Shown here in pieces: positions 62,601 through 64,000 of a stretch of DNA of 64,000 nucleotides. The first letter of the stretch is position 1. Every line of letters starts with the position of its first letter. The notes beneath the pieces are model-generated. The model ran no database searches and was not told the DNA's origin. It saw nothing but the letters and a program-made list of their open reading frames with translations. The stretch spans positions 62,001 to 126,000 of the forward strand of contig CAXXCR010000009.1 in NCBI GenBank assembly GCA_963668015.2, written 5' to 3'. This DNA comes from Ilyobacter_A sp963668015 (GTDB taxonomy: Bacteria > Fusobacteriota > Fusobacteriia > Fusobacteriales > Fusobacteriaceae). The position numbers and the translations under genes were made by a program.

Positions 62601-62654
62601 ATCGATAACAAAACCTCTCCCCTGTAAGGGAAGATCGAATTAAAAGTATAAAGA

Positions 62655-62725
62655 CACTCATAGTAAGTTCATTTACGGCGAACTTGTAGAGACTCCCGGA
62701 CCATATCACCGGTAATATATGAGTA
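62655..62725 (-). promoter_or_regulatory. Guanine-class purine riboswitch aptamer, upstream of pflB
   Basis: On the minus strand: P1 5' UACUCAUA (62718-62725) pairs with UAUGAGUG (62655-62662); P2 loop GATATGG flanked by CCGG arms; J2/3 GTCTCTAC; P3 AAGTTCG / TGAACTT with loop CCGTAAA. These match the purine riboswitch core. The specificity base before the P1 3' strand is C (ACUAUGAG), which selects guanine or hypoxanthine rather than adenine. J2/3 has C instead of U at the flexible position 48. With the terminator at 62564-62600 it should be an OFF switch. Confidence 0.93.
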
Positions 62726-62740
62726 AAATTTTTTAAGACT

Positions 62741-62769
62741 ATTTTATCAGAAATAAGCATTTTATTCAA
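62741..62769 (-). promoter_or_regulatory. Promoter of the riboswitch-pflB transcript
   Basis: TTGAAT (62764-62769), a 17-base spacer and extended -10 TGATAAAAT (-10 box 62741-62746). Transcription would begin near 62734, 9 bases before the aptamer. A 14-base palindrome, TTAACTATTGTTAA (62778-62791), lies just upstream of the -35 and could be a regulator site. Confidence 0.7.
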
Positions 62770-62886
62770 TAAGATATTTAACTATTGTTAATCTTTTTCT
62801 AATTTAATTCTTTATTTACCGGAGCAAGCATTAACAAACATAATTAATTTTAAGTTAAAAAATATACTGCTCTAACATAAAGGTTG

Positions 62887-62909
62887 GCCTGGAAAATGTA
62901 TTTCCAGGC
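62887..62909 (-). terminator. Hairpin after plsC
   Basis: Stem GCCTGGAAA / TTTCCAGGC with a 5-base loop, 40 bases past the plsC stop. The T-tail (CAACCTTTAT) is poor, so terminator function is probable but not strong. Confidence 0.55.
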
Positions 62910-62949
62910 TTTGTTTAAATTTATTATGTATCACGCAAATAAATATGTC

Positions 62950-63681
62950 TTAAATCTTCTCGTACGTCTCCTGTATTATACCTTTAACCGTTTCATTCAA
63001 TTTTTTTATCTCTTCTCTGGAGAGATCTTTCGGGTCTATAACTTTATTTATAACAAGCTTTATATCTTTTCTCCTGCTTATTTTAAGGCTCCCTTTTTTC
63101 TGGATATCAAAAGTACCCTTTACCGTTATTGGTACTATCTTTACCATAGGATCCGATGCCAGCTTGAAGCTTCCTTTTTTAAATTCACCTATGCTTCCGT
63201 CTTCAGATCTGGTCCCTTCTGGAAAAATAACAATCGAATACCCGTCCTGCACCTTTTTAACAGCTGTTTTCATGCTTTTTATTCCCTCTCTCGGGTTTTT
63301 TCTGTCAAGAAACACGCACTGCCCATACCTCATCCAAATACCGAAAAAAGGCCAGCTCTCCATCTCCTTTTTGGCAACAAATCCAACCTCTCTTGGAAAA
63401 TGCCCCAAAATAGCAGGTATATCCATATTGCTTTGGTGGTTTCCAACCACAACAACGGGTTCATCATATTTCAATCGTGTATAAGTTCCCTCGTCATTGT
63501 AGATAACTTCAACTTTCGAACCAGCTGCCCACATAAGAAATTTTCCCCACCTTTTGGCAGTTCTCTGTGCAGACTGACTCCCTTTTTCTTCTCCTATCAA
63601 CTTTATATAGGGTATATGAAATATAAAAACAAATATCAAACTGATGATCAACAAGATCATATATATAAGTGTAGCAAACAT
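62950..63681 (-). CDS. plsC: 1-acyl-sn-glycerol-3-phosphate acyltransferase
   Basis: Membrane-bound acyltransferase that makes phosphatidic acid. It is 243 residues: a hydrophobic N-terminal helix (residues about 3-24), then the PlsC/LPLAT motifs GNHQSNMDIP (catalytic H and D, NHxxxxD) and FPEGTRSEDG, with VPITVKGT further on. A GGAGG site precedes the ATG. It follows recX by about 65 bases and is upstream of the pflB riboswitch region on the same strand. Confidence 0.92.
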   Translation of the reverse strand: MFATLIYMILLIISLIFVFIFHIPYIKLIGEEKGSQSAQRTAKRWGKFLMWAAGSKVEVIYNDEGTYTRLKYDEPVVVVGNHQSNMDIPAILGHFPREVGFVAKKEMESWPFFGIWMRYGQCVFLDRKNPREGIKSMKTAVKKVQDGYSIVIFPEGTRSEDGSIGEFKKGSFKLASDPMVKIVPITVKGTFDIQKKGSLKISRRKDIKLVINKVIDPKDLSREEIKKLNETVKGIIQETYEKI

Positions 63682-63745
63682 GATTACCTCCGTAAATTTT
63701 ATCTTTTAAAAAATAGTTTTTATAAAAAGTAAGTCCTATGAAAAC

Positions 63746-64000
63746 TTAATCATCTTCAGGGTAGTTTTTCAATTCATAGACTATATCATCCAAATTAAAT
63801 CCCCTACGCGCCAGATAGGCTACCTGTTTTTCTCTATCTTTTCCTGAAATACGAGGAATTAACCTTCTTATCTCATTTTTTTCATCAATACTCAGTTCCC
63901 TGTAAACCTGTGAAACAATATCCCTGCTTACGCCTTTTTGGAAAAGTTCATACTCAACTCTTCTTCGTCCGTATCTCCTATTTTGTACATAAGCTTTTGT
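63746..64000 (-). CDS. recX: Regulatory protein RecX, partial at the right edge
   Basis: The last 84 residues of RecX, a RecA modulator made of three-helix repeats. Visible motifs are YGRRRVEYELFQKGVSRDIV and YLARRGFNLDDIVYEL before the stop. The start is beyond the window. recA is often next to recX, so recA may lie to the right (inference). Confidence 0.88.
   Translation of the reverse strand, partial: TKAYVQNRRYGRRRVEYELFQKGVSRDIVSQVYRELSIDEKNEIRRLIPRISGKDREKQVAYLARRGFNLDDIVYELKNYPEDD

Noticed and set aside
62655..62725. ZTP (pfl-motif) or adenine riboswitch instead of guanine
   Set aside because: The ZTP core is not present; the GATATGG, CCGTAAA and TCTAC elements are those of purine riboswitches. 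The specificity base is C, not U, so adenine is unlikely.
62884..63732. Plus-strand open frame of 282 codons antisense to plsC
   Set aside because: It is a shadow of plsC, which has clear acyltransferase motifs on the other strand; the antisense frame has no ribosome site or family match.

Overview
The window looks like a chromosomal segment from a non-sporulating anaerobe of the phylum Fusobacteriota, most like an Ilyobacter/Propionigenium-type organism. The basis is low-GC DNA, strong GGAGG ribosome sites, anaerobic fermentation genes (pflB/pflA), an outer-membrane secretin beside Gram-negative style pilus/secretion genes, and my reading of the 16S rRNA. The genus is inference; a 16S search would settle it. 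Nearly every gene is on the minus strand. The only convincing plus-strand gene is the beta-sandwich repeat protein at 47203-49014.

Right-to-left, in the direction of transcription: recX (cut by the right edge) and plsC; pflB-pflA behind a complete guanine-type riboswitch with its own promoter and terminator/antiterminator; a SulP anion transporter with a perfect consensus promoter; tsaD followed by a compact type IV pilus / type II secretion operon (two prepilins, a PilX-like protein, a PilM-PilN fusion, PilO-like, PilP-like, secretin, TPR-like protein). A bidirectional terminator then separates this from the lone plus-strand gene. That gene shares an 83-bp divergent promoter region with a large sensor histidine kinase, which is translationally coupled to a four-carbon acid sugar kinase.

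Next come a DUF1694 protein, murA, rlmB, a SigH-like sigma factor and leuS, then an rRNA operon (16S-23S-5S-tRNA-Asn, 32379-37407) with clear RNase III-type processing stems. After it lie ptsI-ptsH-ispH-rpsA, an intergenic repeat with inverted arms, and a long housekeeping block (DUF445 protein, ruvB, an Rrf2 regulator, rsmE, mtaB, a LytR_C protein, rsfS, mreD, mrdA, minC, rnj, yhbY, a divergent PAP2-like protein, dxs, an HD protein, tlyA, ctp, rsmI, rbgA, nadE, folP).

The left end is a probable myo-inositol catabolic island: an IclR regulator, iolB, iolE, a transaldolase-family protein, and a sugar ABC transporter (ATPase plus partial permease) whose promoter is followed by clustered inverted repeats. 

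The most interesting observation is the guanine-class riboswitch in the leader of pflB (pyruvate formate-lyase). Pyruvate formate-lyase makes formate, the one-carbon source for purine synthesis in many anaerobes, so purine feedback on formate supply is a coherent hypothesis. I do not know of a described case.
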